64,000 nt of DNA from Solirubrobacteraceae bacterium (lineage in GTDB: Bacteria > Actinomycetota > Thermoleophilia > Solirubrobacterales > Solirubrobacteraceae). The stretch spans positions 117,888-181,887 of the forward strand of contig JANWIP010000031.1 in the NCBI GenBank assembly GCA_025449845.1. The letters run 5' to 3'. The notes below the pieces were generated by a model. It worked only from the letters and a program-made list of their open reading frames with translations, did not search any database and was not told the origin of the DNA. Of this stretch, positions 15,874 to 24,695 are shown piece after piece (positions within the stretch are counted from its first letter, which is position 1; each line of letters begins with the position of its first letter). The position numbers and the translations under genes are program-made.

Positions 15874-16668
15874 CTAGGCGCTGACCAGCGCGTGCTCGCG
15901 GACGAGCTCGGCGGAGCGCTCGGGCAGCTCCCAGAAGAAGAGATGGCCGATGTCCGGCCAGATCTCAAGGCGCGAGCCGGGGATCAGCTCCGCGACCAGT
16001 CGCCCGTTCTCCACGGGAAGGATCCGATCGGCGGTGCCGTGCACCACCAGCGTCGGCATGTTCAGCTCGCCTAGGCGCGCGCTGGTGTCGTGGCCGGCGA
16101 TCGCCGCGAGCTGCTCCATCGTTACCGCCAGCGCCACCGCGCGCTTCAGGCCGATCGCGTGGAAGCGCGCGTATGCCTCGGAATCCTGCGCAAAGCCCTC
16201 AGAGACGTTGGCCTCCCACATGGCCCTGAGCGCGCGCTCGCGATCCCCGGACATGACCGCCGCGGCCAGCTCGGGCTGCGTGGGCAGCGAGCTGCCAGGC
16301 CCACCGCAGTAGGTGCAACCCAGCATCAGGGTGCGCACGCGCTCAGGATGGGTCAGCGCCAGCTCCTGCGCGATCATGCCTCCCATTGAGATGCCCGTCA
16401 CATGCACCGACTCCAGCTCCAGCGCGCTCAGCAATGCAGTGGCATCCTCTGCGAGGTCGGCGATCGTAAAAGGAGCCTCTACGCGGCTGCTCGCGCCCAC
16501 ACCGCGGTGGTCGTAGATGATCACGTCGAAGTCGCGGCGCAAGGCTTCCATGAGCGGCTCGCCCCAGTGCAGCAGCGTGCCTGACAGGCCCATGATCAAA
16601 AGCAGCGGTGGACCCGAGCCGCTGCGCTCGTAGCTCAACTCCACGTTGCCGGCCTCGACCACTGGCAT
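15874..16668 (-). CDS. Alpha/beta hydrolase with complete catalytic triad
   Basis: A 264-residue alpha/beta hydrolase with LLLIMGLSGTLLHW (oxyanion region), YDHRGVGASS, nucleophile elbow GISMGG (Ser near 94), acid in HGTADRILP and catalytic His in DIGHLFFWE. It resembles 3-oxoadipate enol-lactonase and related carboxylesterases, but nothing in the neighbourhood supports an aromatic-degradation pathway. It starts 10 bases after the dinB stop, so the three genes from 17779 to 14993 look like one transcription unit. Confidence 0.85.
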   Translation of the reverse strand: MPVVEAGNVELSYERSGSGPPLLLIMGLSGTLLHWGEPLMEALRRDFDVIIYDHRGVGASSRVEAPFTIADLAEDATALLSALELESVHVTGISMGGMIAQELALTHPERVRTLMLGCTYCGGPGSSLPTQPELAAAVMSGDRERALRAMWEANVSEGFAQDSEAYARFHAIGLKRAVALAVTMEQLAAIAGHDTSARLGELNMPTLVVHGTADRILPVENGRLVAELIPGSRLEIWPDIGHLFFWELPERSAELVREHALVSA

Positions 16669-16678
16669 GGGCTGAACC

Positions 16679-17779
16679 CTACACCGGCAGCTCCAGCTGG
16701 TCTTTCTCAGGCCTCGTGGCGGGATCAGACTCGCCGACAGATTGCGTATCGGTGCTGGCCAAACCCGCGACCCGAACCCCCAGCAGCCGCACCGGCCGTG
16801 CGGGCGCGTACTCCCGCAATAGTCGCAAGGCCACCTCCGTTACCCGCGCGCTGTCGCAGGTCGGCTCAGGCAGGGTGTGCGCGCGGGTCACCGTAGAGAA
16901 GTCATCCAGGCGCACCTTGATGCCGATCGTGCGTCCTTGGCGTCCATGCGCGGTGAGGCTTGCGCACAGCTCCGTGGCCATTAGTTCGAGCGACTGGCAG
17001 AGCTGTGCGAAATCGCGCACGTCGTAGTCGAAGGTGCGCTCGCGCGACTCCGAGACCACCTTACGGTCCTGACCCACTTCGCCGTCGTGTTCAAAGCGTC
17101 CCCGGCGCCTCAGCTCCCGCCCGAGGTTGGGCCCAAAGCGCTCGATCAGCAGCCGCTCGGGCGCGTCCGCCAGCGCCTGCAGAGTCGTCAACCCCATCTC
17201 CGCCAAGCGCTGAGCGGTCTTTGGACCAATCCCGGGCACGAGCCCCGGGGCTGACTGCCCAAAGCGCTCGCAAGCCTGCTCGCGCGTGAGCACTACGAAC
17301 CCAGCCGGCTTCTCCGCGTCCGAGGCCACCTTCGCCACCAGCTTGTTTGGCCCAATCCCCACCGAGCAGGTCAGCTGTACTGTCTCCCGGATCTCCGCCA
17401 GCAGCCTGCGCATTGCCGCTCTTGGCGAGAACAGCCCCTCCAAATCCAGATAGGCCTCGTCCAGGCCCACCACCTCCACCCGCTCAACATGGGAGCGCAC
17501 CAGATCCATCATGCGCCTGGAGGTCTCTCGATAGAGCGTGAAGTCCGGCGGTAAGAACACCGCCTGCGGGCACAAGCGCCGTGCCCGTGCTGCGGGCATC
17601 GCCGACCCGACGCCATAGCGCCTGGCCTCATAGCTTGCGGTCGTCACCACCGCGCGCGGTCCCGTGCCCGCGACCACCACCGGCTGCCCGCGCAGCTCTG
17701 GGTGGCGCAGCAGCTCGATTGAGACGTAAAAGGCGTCCGCGTCAAGATGCGCCACTTTGAGCTGGGAGGATCCGGGCAT
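16679..17779 (-). CDS. dinB: DNA polymerase IV (Y-family translesion polymerase)
   Basis: The 366-residue protein is a Y-family polymerase: HLDADAFYVSIE (first metal-binding Asp), YEARRYGVGSAMP, the SVGIGPNKLVAKVASD palm/fingers motif following LDEAYLDL (second catalytic Asp-Glu pair), thumb helix-hairpin-helix LVPGIGPKTAQRLAEMG and a little-finger domain. It copies past damaged bases. The C-terminus has no obvious beta-clamp-binding motif of classic form (it ends QLELPV, which is a possible minimal QLxLxx clamp box). No GAAC-N4-GTTC LexA site is visible upstream. It heads a run of three genes with two hydrolases. Confidence 0.93.
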   Translation of the reverse strand: MPGSSQLKVAHLDADAFYVSIELLRHPELRGQPVVVAGTGPRAVVTTASYEARRYGVGSAMPAARARRLCPQAVFLPPDFTLYRETSRRMMDLVRSHVERVEVVGLDEAYLDLEGLFSPRAAMRRLLAEIRETVQLTCSVGIGPNKLVAKVASDAEKPAGFVVLTREQACERFGQSAPGLVPGIGPKTAQRLAEMGLTTLQALADAPERLLIERFGPNLGRELRRRGRFEHDGEVGQDRKVVSESRERTFDYDVRDFAQLCQSLELMATELCASLTAHGRQGRTIGIKVRLDDFSTVTRAHTLPEPTCDSARVTEVALRLLREYAPARPVRLLGVRVAGLASTDTQSVGESDPATRPEKDQLELPV

Positions 17780-17888
17780 ACCCGTCAGCGGTGGGTATCC
17801 GATGGAGCCGAACCGGCGTAGACGACAAGGACGACGAAAACTCGGTGACGTCCCTTGTAGCGCCCTTTCGGCGCATGGACTTCACGTG

Positions 17889-18449
17889 TCACGCCTGAGC
17901 CGCCTGGACCTGCCCCTCGGACGGAGGAAATATCTCCATGAGCCCAGCGGCGTCCACCGGGGCGTTCAGGGTCTGCATCACGTCGGGCTGCGCGTAGATG
18001 CCGGCGGTGGACTCCCAGGCGCGCAGATTGCCTTCGAACTGCTCCAAGGTGCCTCGCTGAGCGGCGTCAAAGGCGTATGCCACAAGCTCCCGAGCAAACT
18101 CGGCAACCTCCTCCCCCGAGAAGGCGGCAAGCCACGGGTAGGCGGTCTGCATCGCCCATCGGGCCGGTGCAACGTCGCGATGCTCGTTGAAGACCGCCAG
18201 AAACCGGCCCGCCTCGGCCATCTGCTCCCGCAGGCGTCGCTGGAAATCCGCGACGCTCTTGCCCTGAATGACCAACAGCTCACCGTCGGAGTCCAAGACC
18301 TCCTGCGGTTTGTCCTTGGCCCAATCCAACAGCGTCCGATAGTCACGCTGAATCTCAGTCGGACCCCACGGGGCCACCGCGCTCCGACCGGACGCTCGAC
18401 CGCGCATCGCGGCCGGCGGCATCTCTTTCTCTCGACTCTTGCCCGCCAT
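17889..18449 (-). CDS. Phd/YefM-like antitoxin-type protein, no toxin partner seen
   Basis: The 186-residue protein is not firmly recognised. Its first ~85 residues (APWGPTEIQRDYRTLLDWAK, then a Glu-Val-x-Asp-Ser-Asp-Gly hairpin and LLVIQGKSVADFQ) resemble the Phd/YefM fold, which binds DNA and neutralises a toxin. The rest is helical and unusual for that family in length. The ATG at 18449 is preferred because GGAGG lies nine bases before it; a TTG six bases further upstream is too close to that site. A palindrome overlaps the ribosome site. No RelE/Doc-like gene lies on either side, so it may be an orphan regulator. Confidence 0.6.
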   Translation of the reverse strand: MAGKSREKEMPPAAMRGRASGRSAVAPWGPTEIQRDYRTLLDWAKDKPQEVLDSDGELLVIQGKSVADFQRRLREQMAEAGRFLAVFNEHRDVAPARWAMQTAYPWLAAFSGEEVAEFARELVAYAFDAAQRGTLEQFEGNLRAWESTAGIYAQPDVMQTLNAPVDAAGLMEIFPPSEGQVQAAQA

Positions 18450-18462
18450 TCTCAAGGGCCTC

Positions 18463-18482
18463 CTACATAGCTTTCTATGTAG
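18463..18482. promoter_or_regulatory. Perfect inverted repeat touching the ribosome site of 17889-18449
   Basis: CTACATAG, four bases, then CTATGTAG; the last base of one arm is shared with the GGAGG ribosome site. Position and perfect symmetry suggest autoregulation by the encoded Phd-like protein, or an mRNA hairpin that hides the ribosome site. Confidence 0.5.
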
Positions 18483-18564
18483 AGACTAGCATCCTTCTCT
18501 CCGGCATACTCCGGCGCCGCCCGGCACCGCTTTCATCGTGCCGCGTCACGCTAGGCTGCACCTC

Positions 18565-19314
18565 ATGGCGCTGCACCCTCTCGCTGCACAGTTCCCAGTT
18601 GTGGCCGGCGCATATGAGCGTGGGCGACCGGAGTACGCCCCAGCCGTCGCCGGCTGCATCGCCGCCGAGCTAGCGATTCCACCTGGTGCACCTGTGCTCG
18701 ATCTGGCGGCTGGGACCGGCAAGCTCACCCGCGCGCTGCTTGGCATCGGTCTTGACGTCACAGCCATCGAGCCGCAGGCATCGCTTCGTGACATCCTCGC
18801 GGCCAGCGTAGGCCCCGAGCGCGTGCGCGAGGGTCTGGCCGAGGCGATCCCGCTGCCTGACGGATCGGTCAGCGCGGTGACGGTGGCCGATGCATTTCAC
18901 TGGTTTGATGCGACGGCCGCGCTGGGCGAGATCCGCCGCGTGTTGCGCGCCGGCGGCGGACTGGCCGTGCTCTCAACAGTCCCGGATTGGAGCGGCGCGT
19001 CGTGGGCACACGAGGTCGGCACGCTGATGGCGGCCCTGCGTCCCGACCACCCGCACTACGACGGGCCGCCTTGGCAGGACGCCGTACAGGCGGCCGGTGG
19101 ATGGACCGCGCCACGCGAGATCCGCGTGACCACTTCGCAGCCCGCATACGCTGAGCGGATCGTCGACTACGTCGCGTCGGTCAGCTGGATCGCGGCGTTG
19201 TCGGAGGACGATCGCGCCGAGACACTTGCTCAGATCGGTGCGATCATCGACGCTGGCGAAACGCCCGCCGAGCTGCCGATCCATGTGCGCATCGGCTTGA
19301 CCTCACTCGCCTGA
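18565..19314 (+). CDS. Class I SAM-dependent methyltransferase
   Basis: About 249 residues with PVLDLAAGTGKLTRALL (motif I), VTAIEPQASLRD, AEAIPLPDGSVSAVTVADAFHWFD and a post-motif LRAGGGLAVLSTVPDW. This matches the UbiE/Methyltransf_11 group that methylates small molecules; acceptor unknown. The ATG at 18565 gives an N-terminus (ALHPLAAQFPVVAGAYERGRP) typical of the group, whereas a GTG nine codons earlier adds unrelated residues. It is followed after 25 bases by a DHFR-like reductase on the same strand. Confidence 0.82.
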   Translation: MALHPLAAQFPVVAGAYERGRPEYAPAVAGCIAAELAIPPGAPVLDLAAGTGKLTRALLGIGLDVTAIEPQASLRDILAASVGPERVREGLAEAIPLPDGSVSAVTVADAFHWFDATAALGEIRRVLRAGGGLAVLSTVPDWSGASWAHEVGTLMAALRPDHPHYDGPPWQDAVQAAGGWTAPREIRVTTSQPAYAERIVDYVASVSWIAALSEDDRAETLAQIGAIIDAGETPAELPIHVRIGLTSLA

Positions 19315-19339
19315 GCGCTCAGGACAACAGAAAGGCACC

Positions 19340-19981
19340 ATGGCAAAACTGAGATTCAACATCGCGATGTCGCTTGATGGCTTCACCGCCGGACCCAACC
19401 CGAGCGAGGAGAACCCGCTGGGCGAAGGTGGAATGCAGCTCCACCAGTGGGCTTTTGAGCTTGAGGCCTGGCGCAAGCCGCACGGCCAGGATGGTGGCGA
19501 GACCAATGCTTCAACGAACGTGGTCGAGGAGTTGCTGGAGAACGTGGGCGCGACCGTGATGGGCAGGAACATGTTCGGCGGCGAGGGCGCCTGGGAGGAC
19601 AAGCCTTGGGATGGCTGGTGGGGAGACGATCCGCCTTTCCATACCCCCGTCTTCGTCGTCACCCACCACGCCCGCGAGCCGCTTGCGAAGGATGGCGGCA
19701 CCACCTTCACGTTCGTCACCGACGGCATCGAGTCGGCCCTGCGGCAGGCAAGCGAGGCAGCGGATGGCAAGGACATCGCGCTGGGCGGCGGGGCGAACAT
19801 CGCCCAGCAGTACCTGCAGGCAGGGCTGATCGACGAGATGCTGATCCATCTCGTTCCGGTGCTGCTCGGAGATGGCACCCGGCTGTTCGACAATCTCGGG
19901 ACCTCGGATGGACCCTTCGAGTGCACCCGTGTGGTCGAGGCCCCCGGTGTCACCCATCTCAGCTACCGCCCCGCGAAGTGA
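19340..19981 (+). CDS. Dihydrofolate-reductase-like (RibD C-terminal family) protein
   Basis: A 213-residue protein of the RibD_C/DHFR-fold family: FNIAMSLDGFTAGPN at the N-terminus, VMGRNMFGGEGAW, FVVTHHAREPL, ALGGGANIAQQYLQAGLIDEM (NADPH-binding region) and LVPVLLGDGTRLFD. Family members use NADPH to reduce pterin- or flavin-precursor-like substrates; stand-alone copies are common in actinobacteria and mostly uncharacterised. An AGAAAGGCACC ribosome site precedes the ATG. It may share a transcript with the methyltransferase just upstream. Confidence 0.87.
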   Translation: MAKLRFNIAMSLDGFTAGPNPSEENPLGEGGMQLHQWAFELEAWRKPHGQDGGETNASTNVVEELLENVGATVMGRNMFGGEGAWEDKPWDGWWGDDPPFHTPVFVVTHHAREPLAKDGGTTFTFVTDGIESALRQASEAADGKDIALGGGANIAQQYLQAGLIDEMLIHLVPVLLGDGTRLFDNLGTSDGPFECTRVVEAPGVTHLSYRPAK

Positions 19982-20057
19982 GCTGAAGCTCCAGGCACGC
20001 GGATGTAGCGGCCCGTGTGGTTGCCGATACCGCGCTCGCGTTCGTCAGGCGATTCGT

Positions 20058-21563
20058 CTAGACGGTGACCGGCGCCTCAGCGGCCGTTGCGCCAGGCGCC
20101 GATCCAACTCCTCGCGAGAACTGCATCGCCCCGTCCTCAATCGCACCGAACTTGAGGCTCACGATGTCCAGAGGGTAGTTCTGGCGCAAGCGCCAGGGCT
20201 CCTTTGACCCCTGCTTGGGAAACTGGTCGATGGAGCGCAGCACATAGCTTGAGGAAAAATCGATAAACGGCTCCTCGACGATCGAGGGGTCCTGGTTGCG
20301 CGGCACGCACTGCTCATAGCCCTGCTCGTCCATGTGGTTGAGCAGTCGGCACACGTAATCGCAGGTCAGATCGCACTTGAGCGTCCATGAGGCGTTGGTG
20401 TAGCCCAGCGCCATCGCCATATTGGGCACGCCGCTGAGCATCATGCCCTTGTAGCTCATCGTCTGAGACAGCTCGACCTCCTCGCCGTCTACGGCTATCT
20501 GCATGCCTCCCAGCGCCAACAAATTGAGACCTGTGGCCGTCACGATCAGATCAGCCTCCAGTTCGGCGCCGGATGCAAGCCTAAGCCCCTGCTCGGTAAA
20601 CGTGTCGATCTGGTCGGTGACCACCGATGCGCGCCCCGCGCTGATCGCGGCGAACAGATCGCCGTCGGGCACCAGGCACAGCCGCTGATCCCACGGGTCA
20701 TAGCGGGGCTTGAAATGTGTGTCGATGTCGTACCCGGCTGGAAGCTGTTTTTCGACTCCCTTGCGCACGAACGCCTTGATAACCGCCGGCCTGTGTCTGC
20801 TGAGCTGAAAGCTCAGCAGAGTGCGCAGTACGTTTCGCCAGCGCACGATCCCATAGGCGGTGCGAGCCGGAAGCACACGGCGCAGGGTGTTGGCAAGGGC
20901 ATCTTCCGCGGGCAGCGAGACGATGTAGCTCGGTGAGCGCTGCAACATCGTGACGTGCGCGGCGCGCTCTGCCAACGTGGGAACAAGCGTCACCGCGGTC
21001 GCGCCGCTGCCGATCACCACCACGCGCTTGTCGGCGTAGTCGATGTCCTCAGTCCACTGCTGCGGATGCACTATGCGACCGGCAAAGCGCCCGGTGCCCT
21101 CAAACCGCGGCGTGTAGGCCTCGTCATAGCGGTAATAGCCGCTGCACATCAACAGAAAGCCGCAAGTGAAGCGCACGGTCTCCTGCGTATCGCCGCGCGA
21201 TGCTTCCACGGTCCAGCGCGCCTGCGCCGTCGAGAACTCAGCGCGCAGGACGCGATGATGGAAGCGGATCTTCTGATCGATGCCATTGCCGCTCGCCGTC
21301 TCGCGGACATAGTTGAGGATCGAGGATCCGTCCGCGATCGCCTTGGCCTCCTTCCACGGCTGAAAGGAGTAGCCCAGCGTGTACATGTCCGAGTCCGAGC
21401 GGATTCCCGGGTACCTGAACAGATCCCAGGTGCCGCCGATGCAGTCCCGGGCCTCGAGAATCGCGTAGGTCTTCCGCGGGCACTTGGCCTGCAGATGGCA
21501 GCCAGCACCTATCCCAGACAGGCCGGCTCCCACTATCAGCACGTCAAAGTGTTCAATAGGCAT
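20058..21563 (-). CDS. Flavin-containing (Baeyer-Villiger/EthA-like) monooxygenase
   Basis: The ~501-residue enzyme has an N-terminal FAD Rossmann motif (VLIVGAGLSGIGAG), the Baeyer-Villiger fingerprint FxGxxxHxxxW as FAGRIVHPQQW, and a second, NADPH-binding Rossmann motif VVIGSGATAVTL. Sequence style (RYPGIRSDSDMYTLGYSF, FDRKP-region GYDIDTHFKPRYDPWDQRLC) matches EthA-type enzymes that convert ketones to esters and activate thioamide prodrugs in mycobacteria. The ATG at 21563 directly precedes the FAD fold; the frame stays open to 21623 but that would overlap the divergent rhodanese gene. Substrate not predictable. Confidence 0.9.
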   Translation of the reverse strand: MPIEHFDVLIVGAGLSGIGAGCHLQAKCPRKTYAILEARDCIGGTWDLFRYPGIRSDSDMYTLGYSFQPWKEAKAIADGSSILNYVRETASGNGIDQKIRFHHRVLRAEFSTAQARWTVEASRGDTQETVRFTCGFLLMCSGYYRYDEAYTPRFEGTGRFAGRIVHPQQWTEDIDYADKRVVVIGSGATAVTLVPTLAERAAHVTMLQRSPSYIVSLPAEDALANTLRRVLPARTAYGIVRWRNVLRTLLSFQLSRHRPAVIKAFVRKGVEKQLPAGYDIDTHFKPRYDPWDQRLCLVPDGDLFAAISAGRASVVTDQIDTFTEQGLRLASGAELEADLIVTATGLNLLALGGMQIAVDGEEVELSQTMSYKGMMLSGVPNMAMALGYTNASWTLKCDLTCDYVCRLLNHMDEQGYEQCVPRNQDPSIVEEPFIDFSSSYVLRSIDQFPKQGSKEPWRLRQNYPLDIVSLKFGAIEDGAMQFSRGVGSAPGATAAEAPVTV

Positions 21564-21625
21564 CTCAGGACATCCAGGCATCAGATGTGAACGGGACCAC
21601 GAGCTTAGCCCACACGTCTGCAATC

Positions 21626-22519
21626 ATGACCGGCCATGGGGACTGCGACGAGCAGCCTGCACACTCCTCGGTCGAGCCCGGCGTGAGCGCGGGATCTGAT
21701 AGCACGGCGATCATCGATGCTGCCTGGATAGCGGAACATCTGGGTGACCCTGGCGTCCAACTGATCGAGGTCGACGTCAGCCCGGCCGCCTACACCACCG
21801 GCCACATCCCAGGCGCGGTTTTGTGGAATGCCTACACCGACCTGCGCGGCCCCGACTACAAGACGATCGCGCTGGGAGATCTGGAGCGCCTGTTGTCGCG
21901 CTCAGGGTGCACCCCTTCCTCAACGCTCGTCTTCTACGGCTATGGAGCCGCGCTTGGGTTTTGGCTGATGAAGGCGCACGCTCACCACGATGCACGGCTG
22001 CTCATCGGCTCGCGTGAGCAGTGGGCGCTGGCCGGCGGCGAGTGGAGCACGCAGGTACCAGAGCCACCAGAGCCGACCGCCACCAGCTCCTATCCACTCG
22101 TGGCTCCGAGTGAAGACCTCTTCGCCTCCCAGGCGGCCGTTGAAGGCGCCATCGGGGACCCGAATCAGATCCTGCTCGACGTGCGCGCTGAGCTTGAGTA
22201 CAGCGGCGAGCGCTTCTGGCCCTCAGGAGCCACTGAGGATGTCGGGCGCGCGGGTCACCTTCCTGGTGCGATCAGCGTGCCGATTGATCTGCTGCGTACC
22301 GGCGAGGACACCCTCAGGTCCCCCGAGGATCTGCGCGACGCCTTCGAGAACGCGGGCGTCAGCAGCGACAAGCAAGTGATCGTCTACTGCACGATCGGCA
22401 ATCGGGCAAGCCAGGCGTGGTTCGCCTTGAAGTACCTGCTGGCCTATCCCAAGGTAAGCGTCTACTACGGCTCGTGGGTCGAGTGGGGCAACGCGACTGA
22501 CACGCCCGTCGAGACTTGA
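21626..22519 (+). CDS. Tandem-rhodanese sulfurtransferase
   Basis: Two rhodanese domains. The first (after ~residue 28, IIDAAWIAEHLGDPGVQLIEVDV... TGHIPGAVLWN) lacks Cys in its active loop (FYGYGAALGF); the second (ILLDVRAELEYSG ... AGHLPGAISVPID) has CTIGNRAS, giving the persulfide-forming Cys. This matches thiosulfate or 3-mercaptopyruvate sulfurtransferases. Start is uncertain: a GTG at 21587 opens the same frame and neither has a clear ribosome site; the extra residues are low-complexity. It is divergent from the monooxygenase with almost no gap. Confidence 0.85.
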   Translation: MTGHGDCDEQPAHSSVEPGVSAGSDSTAIIDAAWIAEHLGDPGVQLIEVDVSPAAYTTGHIPGAVLWNAYTDLRGPDYKTIALGDLERLLSRSGCTPSSTLVFYGYGAALGFWLMKAHAHHDARLLIGSREQWALAGGEWSTQVPEPPEPTATSSYPLVAPSEDLFASQAAVEGAIGDPNQILLDVRAELEYSGERFWPSGATEDVGRAGHLPGAISVPIDLLRTGEDTLRSPEDLRDAFENAGVSSDKQVIVYCTIGNRASQAWFALKYLLAYPKVSVYYGSWVEWGNATDTPVET

Positions 22520-22740
22520 ACACCACTCCCGGCACAACGGCCCACGAGCTCGCCCAGCGCGTGATCGCCGCGCATGGCGGAGCCATTTGGCAGTTGGGCC
22601 AAGGCCGCCCACTACTGCTTCGACCACCAGGCCGTCGACGGGCTCGTCATGCCAACACGGCGGCGCGTGTACCCCCGCAGGCGCGACAACCGACCCCGCG
22701 CGCCCGTCCGCGACCGTAATTTCAAGACCCTCCAGGCCGT
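22516..22740 (+). pseudogene. Remnant of a conserved hypothetical gene, internal deletion/frameshift
   Basis: Two pieces of one protein type lie in different frames. From 22516 one frame reads TTAHELAQRVIAAHGGA-IW, the typical N-terminus of a family of actinobacterial hypothetical proteins. From about 22590 another frame reads WAKAAHYCFDHQAVDGLVMP followed by TRRRVYPRRRDNRP, which I recall as the C-terminal signature of the same family. The ~150-residue middle is missing and the reading frame shifts at the join. This explains why the downstream methyltransferase has no credible start before about 22740. Family recall is from memory. Confidence 0.55.
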
Positions 22741-22835
22741 TCATGGGATGTCTGCCCGTGAGCGCCACCTCTACCTTTGCCCACCGCACCGTTCGATCCT
22801 CGCCGGCTGGGCGAGCGATCGTCGGCTCGCCGCCG

Positions 22836-23612
22836 ATGCGCAGGACCATCGGAGCGCTGCGAGCCGCGCGGGTATTGCGACCGGCCGGGCGCTTCCTTGT
22901 CTGCGAGACACGGGCTGGGACCGTGGGCGGCTATGCAATCAGCGACAGTGGCCTGGCGGTGCACCTGCGGCACGGCAGCCGCGACGTGGAGATATTCAAC
23001 GAGATATTTGGCCGAGGACGGATGGCCTATGAGCCGCCGCCAGAGGTCGCCACGACGCTTGACGTCCTCGGGCCGCTACGCGTCAGCGATCTTGGCGGCA
23101 ACATCGGGCTGTTCGGGGTCTACGCGCTTGGCCGCTGGACCGTGGCGACGCTGCGCTCCTACGAGCCCGACCCTGCCAACGCCGCGTTGCTACGGGCGAC
23201 GATAGCCGCCAACCACACCACCGCACGGTGGGATCTGGTCCCGGTGGCCGTCTCGAACGCTCACACCATCGCCAGCTTCGAAACCGGGCTGCTTTCCGAG
23301 AGCCGGCTCGCCGCAGCTGACCACCGGAGCGCGAAGACGATCGAGGTGACGGTCGTCGATCTCTTCGAACAGCCGCCTGTGGACCTGCTCAAGATCGATA
23401 TCGAGGGGGCGGAGTGGGCGATCCTCGGCGATAAGCGCCTGGCATCCCATCCGGCGCGTGTCTTGGTGCTTGAGTGGCACAGCCGCATGTGCCCCGCGCC
23501 CAAAGCGCGCCACGCGGCGCGAGGGCTGCTCGAAGCGGCCGGCTATGAGGTGATAGACAAGGATCTGAGCGATACGCCCAGCAACGGTGTCATGTGGGGA
23601 TTGCGGCGCTGA
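22836..23612 (+). CDS. FkbM-family SAM-dependent methyltransferase
   Basis: About 258 residues with a late Rossmann fold typical of FkbM enzymes: SDLGGNIGLFGVYAL, RSYEPDPANAALLRATIAANH, VVDLFEQPPVDLLKIDIEGAEW (the K-x-DIEGAE motif) and VLEWHSRM. FkbM-type enzymes O-methylate sugars or small metabolites. The ATG at 22836 is chosen because the preceding frame is low-complexity and overlaps the gene remnant; a start at 22743 cannot be excluded and no good ribosome site is seen. Its end overlaps the convergent acyl-CoA dehydrogenase gene by 23 bases. Confidence 0.78.
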   Translation: MRRTIGALRAARVLRPAGRFLVCETRAGTVGGYAISDSGLAVHLRHGSRDVEIFNEIFGRGRMAYEPPPEVATTLDVLGPLRVSDLGGNIGLFGVYALGRWTVATLRSYEPDPANAALLRATIAANHTTARWDLVPVAVSNAHTIASFETGLLSESRLAAADHRSAKTIEVTVVDLFEQPPVDLLKIDIEGAEWAILGDKRLASHPARVLVLEWHSRMCPAPKARHAARGLLEAAGYEVIDKDLSDTPSNGVMWGLRR

Positions 23613-24627
23613 CCGCGCTGAGCATCGCCGCCACCCGCGCGCGATGATGCTTCGCGCCACCCAGCCAAGCAGCGTCGATCTGGGCACGCTTGTAGAGCCA
23701 ATGCACGTCGGCCTCCCATGTGAAGCCGATGCCGCCATGAGCCTGGATCGCGCCCGCCGTGACCTCGCGGCCCGCGTCGCTGGCGGCGGCCTTCGCCATC
23801 GCCGCGGCCTCGGCTAGCTTGAGCGGGTCGGCATCCGCAGTCCAGGCCGCGAAGGCACTCAACGAGCGCGCCTTCTCTGTGTCCAGCAGCATCTGCGCGC
23901 AGCGATGCGACACGGCCTGGTAGGAGCCCACGGGAACGCCGAACTGCCTGCGCTCCTTCACGTACTCAAGCGTCATCTCAAGCGCGCGCTCGCTCACGCC
24001 TACGAGCTCCGAGGCCACAGCTATGAGTGCACGGTCAACAGCGCCGGCCACATCCCCCGTCAGGGCCTCCCCCGCTCCGGGATCTGTGCTGACACGTGCG
24101 GCGGAGCGTGTGGGATCGATCGCGTCAACCGGCTCTATGTCCGCCTCCGCCGCGCTGAGCACCCGAGCGCTGTCGCCTTCCAGCAGCACAATCACCCCGC
24201 CCTGTGCAGCCCCGGTCTCCGCGCCACCTATCACCAGCTCGGCCACGCCGTCACGGGCCACTCCTACTGCCCCCAGCATCTCGCCACTGGCGAGACCAGG
24301 CAGCCAGCGCTCGCGCTGCTGCTGCTCGCCGGCGTGCTCGATCAAGGTTGCCGAGAGCACCGTCGGCAGAAAGGGCACCGGCGCCACCACGCGGCCCAAC
24401 TCCTCACACAGCACCGACTGCGCCACCGCGCCAAGCCCCTGGCCGCCGTACTCCTCCGCCACGGCGATCCCCGGCCAGCCCAGCGCGCAGAGCTCTTTCC
24501 ACAGTGCCTCGTCTGAACGACGGTTCTCGGCGTGCTCACGCACGCGCTCCCACCGTGCCCGGTCGCTCAGGAGCTCACGGGCTGTGCGCTGAATCTCGCG
24601 CTGGTCCTCAGAGAGCCCAAAGTCCAT
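23590..24627 (-). CDS. Acyl-CoA dehydrogenase, shorter paralogue
   Basis: A 345-residue acyl-CoA dehydrogenase-family flavoprotein (LSEDQREIQRTARELLSDRA, WPGIAVAEEYGGQGLGAVAQ, RRQFGVPVGSYQAVSHRCAQ, QAHGGIGFTWEADVHWLYKR). The middle beta-domain is shortened relative to its neighbour and the region of the catalytic Glu reads QAHGGIGFTWE. With the adjacent longer paralogue it resembles the heteromeric FadE pairs (alpha2beta2) used by actinobacteria for CoA esters of steroids or other bulky acids; that pairing is inference from side-by-side arrangement. It lies 68 bases after the other subunit. Confidence 0.87.
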   Translation of the reverse strand: MDFGLSEDQREIQRTARELLSDRARWERVREHAENRRSDEALWKELCALGWPGIAVAEEYGGQGLGAVAQSVLCEELGRVVAPVPFLPTVLSATLIEHAGEQQQRERWLPGLASGEMLGAVGVARDGVAELVIGGAETGAAQGGVIVLLEGDSARVLSAAEADIEPVDAIDPTRSAARVSTDPGAGEALTGDVAGAVDRALIAVASELVGVSERALEMTLEYVKERRQFGVPVGSYQAVSHRCAQMLLDTEKARSLSAFAAWTADADPLKLAEAAAMAKAAASDAGREVTAGAIQAHGGIGFTWEADVHWLYKRAQIDAAWLGGAKHHRARVAAMLSAVSAAIPT

Positions 24628-24644
24628 GCGCTACGCGGCCCACC

Positions 24645-24674
24645 CGGCGGAGCCCCGGCAGGGGCGGAGCCTCT
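24645..24674 (-). repeat. GC-rich hairpin, second repeat family, copy 1
   Basis: Read on the minus strand it contains GAGAGGCTCCGCCCCTGCC then GGGGCTCCGCCG, with GCCCC/GGGGC as stem, 18 bases before the acyl-CoA dehydrogenase start. A near-identical block lies at 27869-27900 upstream of the WS/DGAT gene, again in gene orientation. Confidence 0.5.
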
Positions 24675-24695
24675 CAACCTCTGTCGCCGTCATCT

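Noticed and set aside
22223..22849. Minus-strand 208-codon frame over the rhodanese end
   Set aside because: Overlaps a clear rhodanese domain on the other strand and shows no domain of its own.
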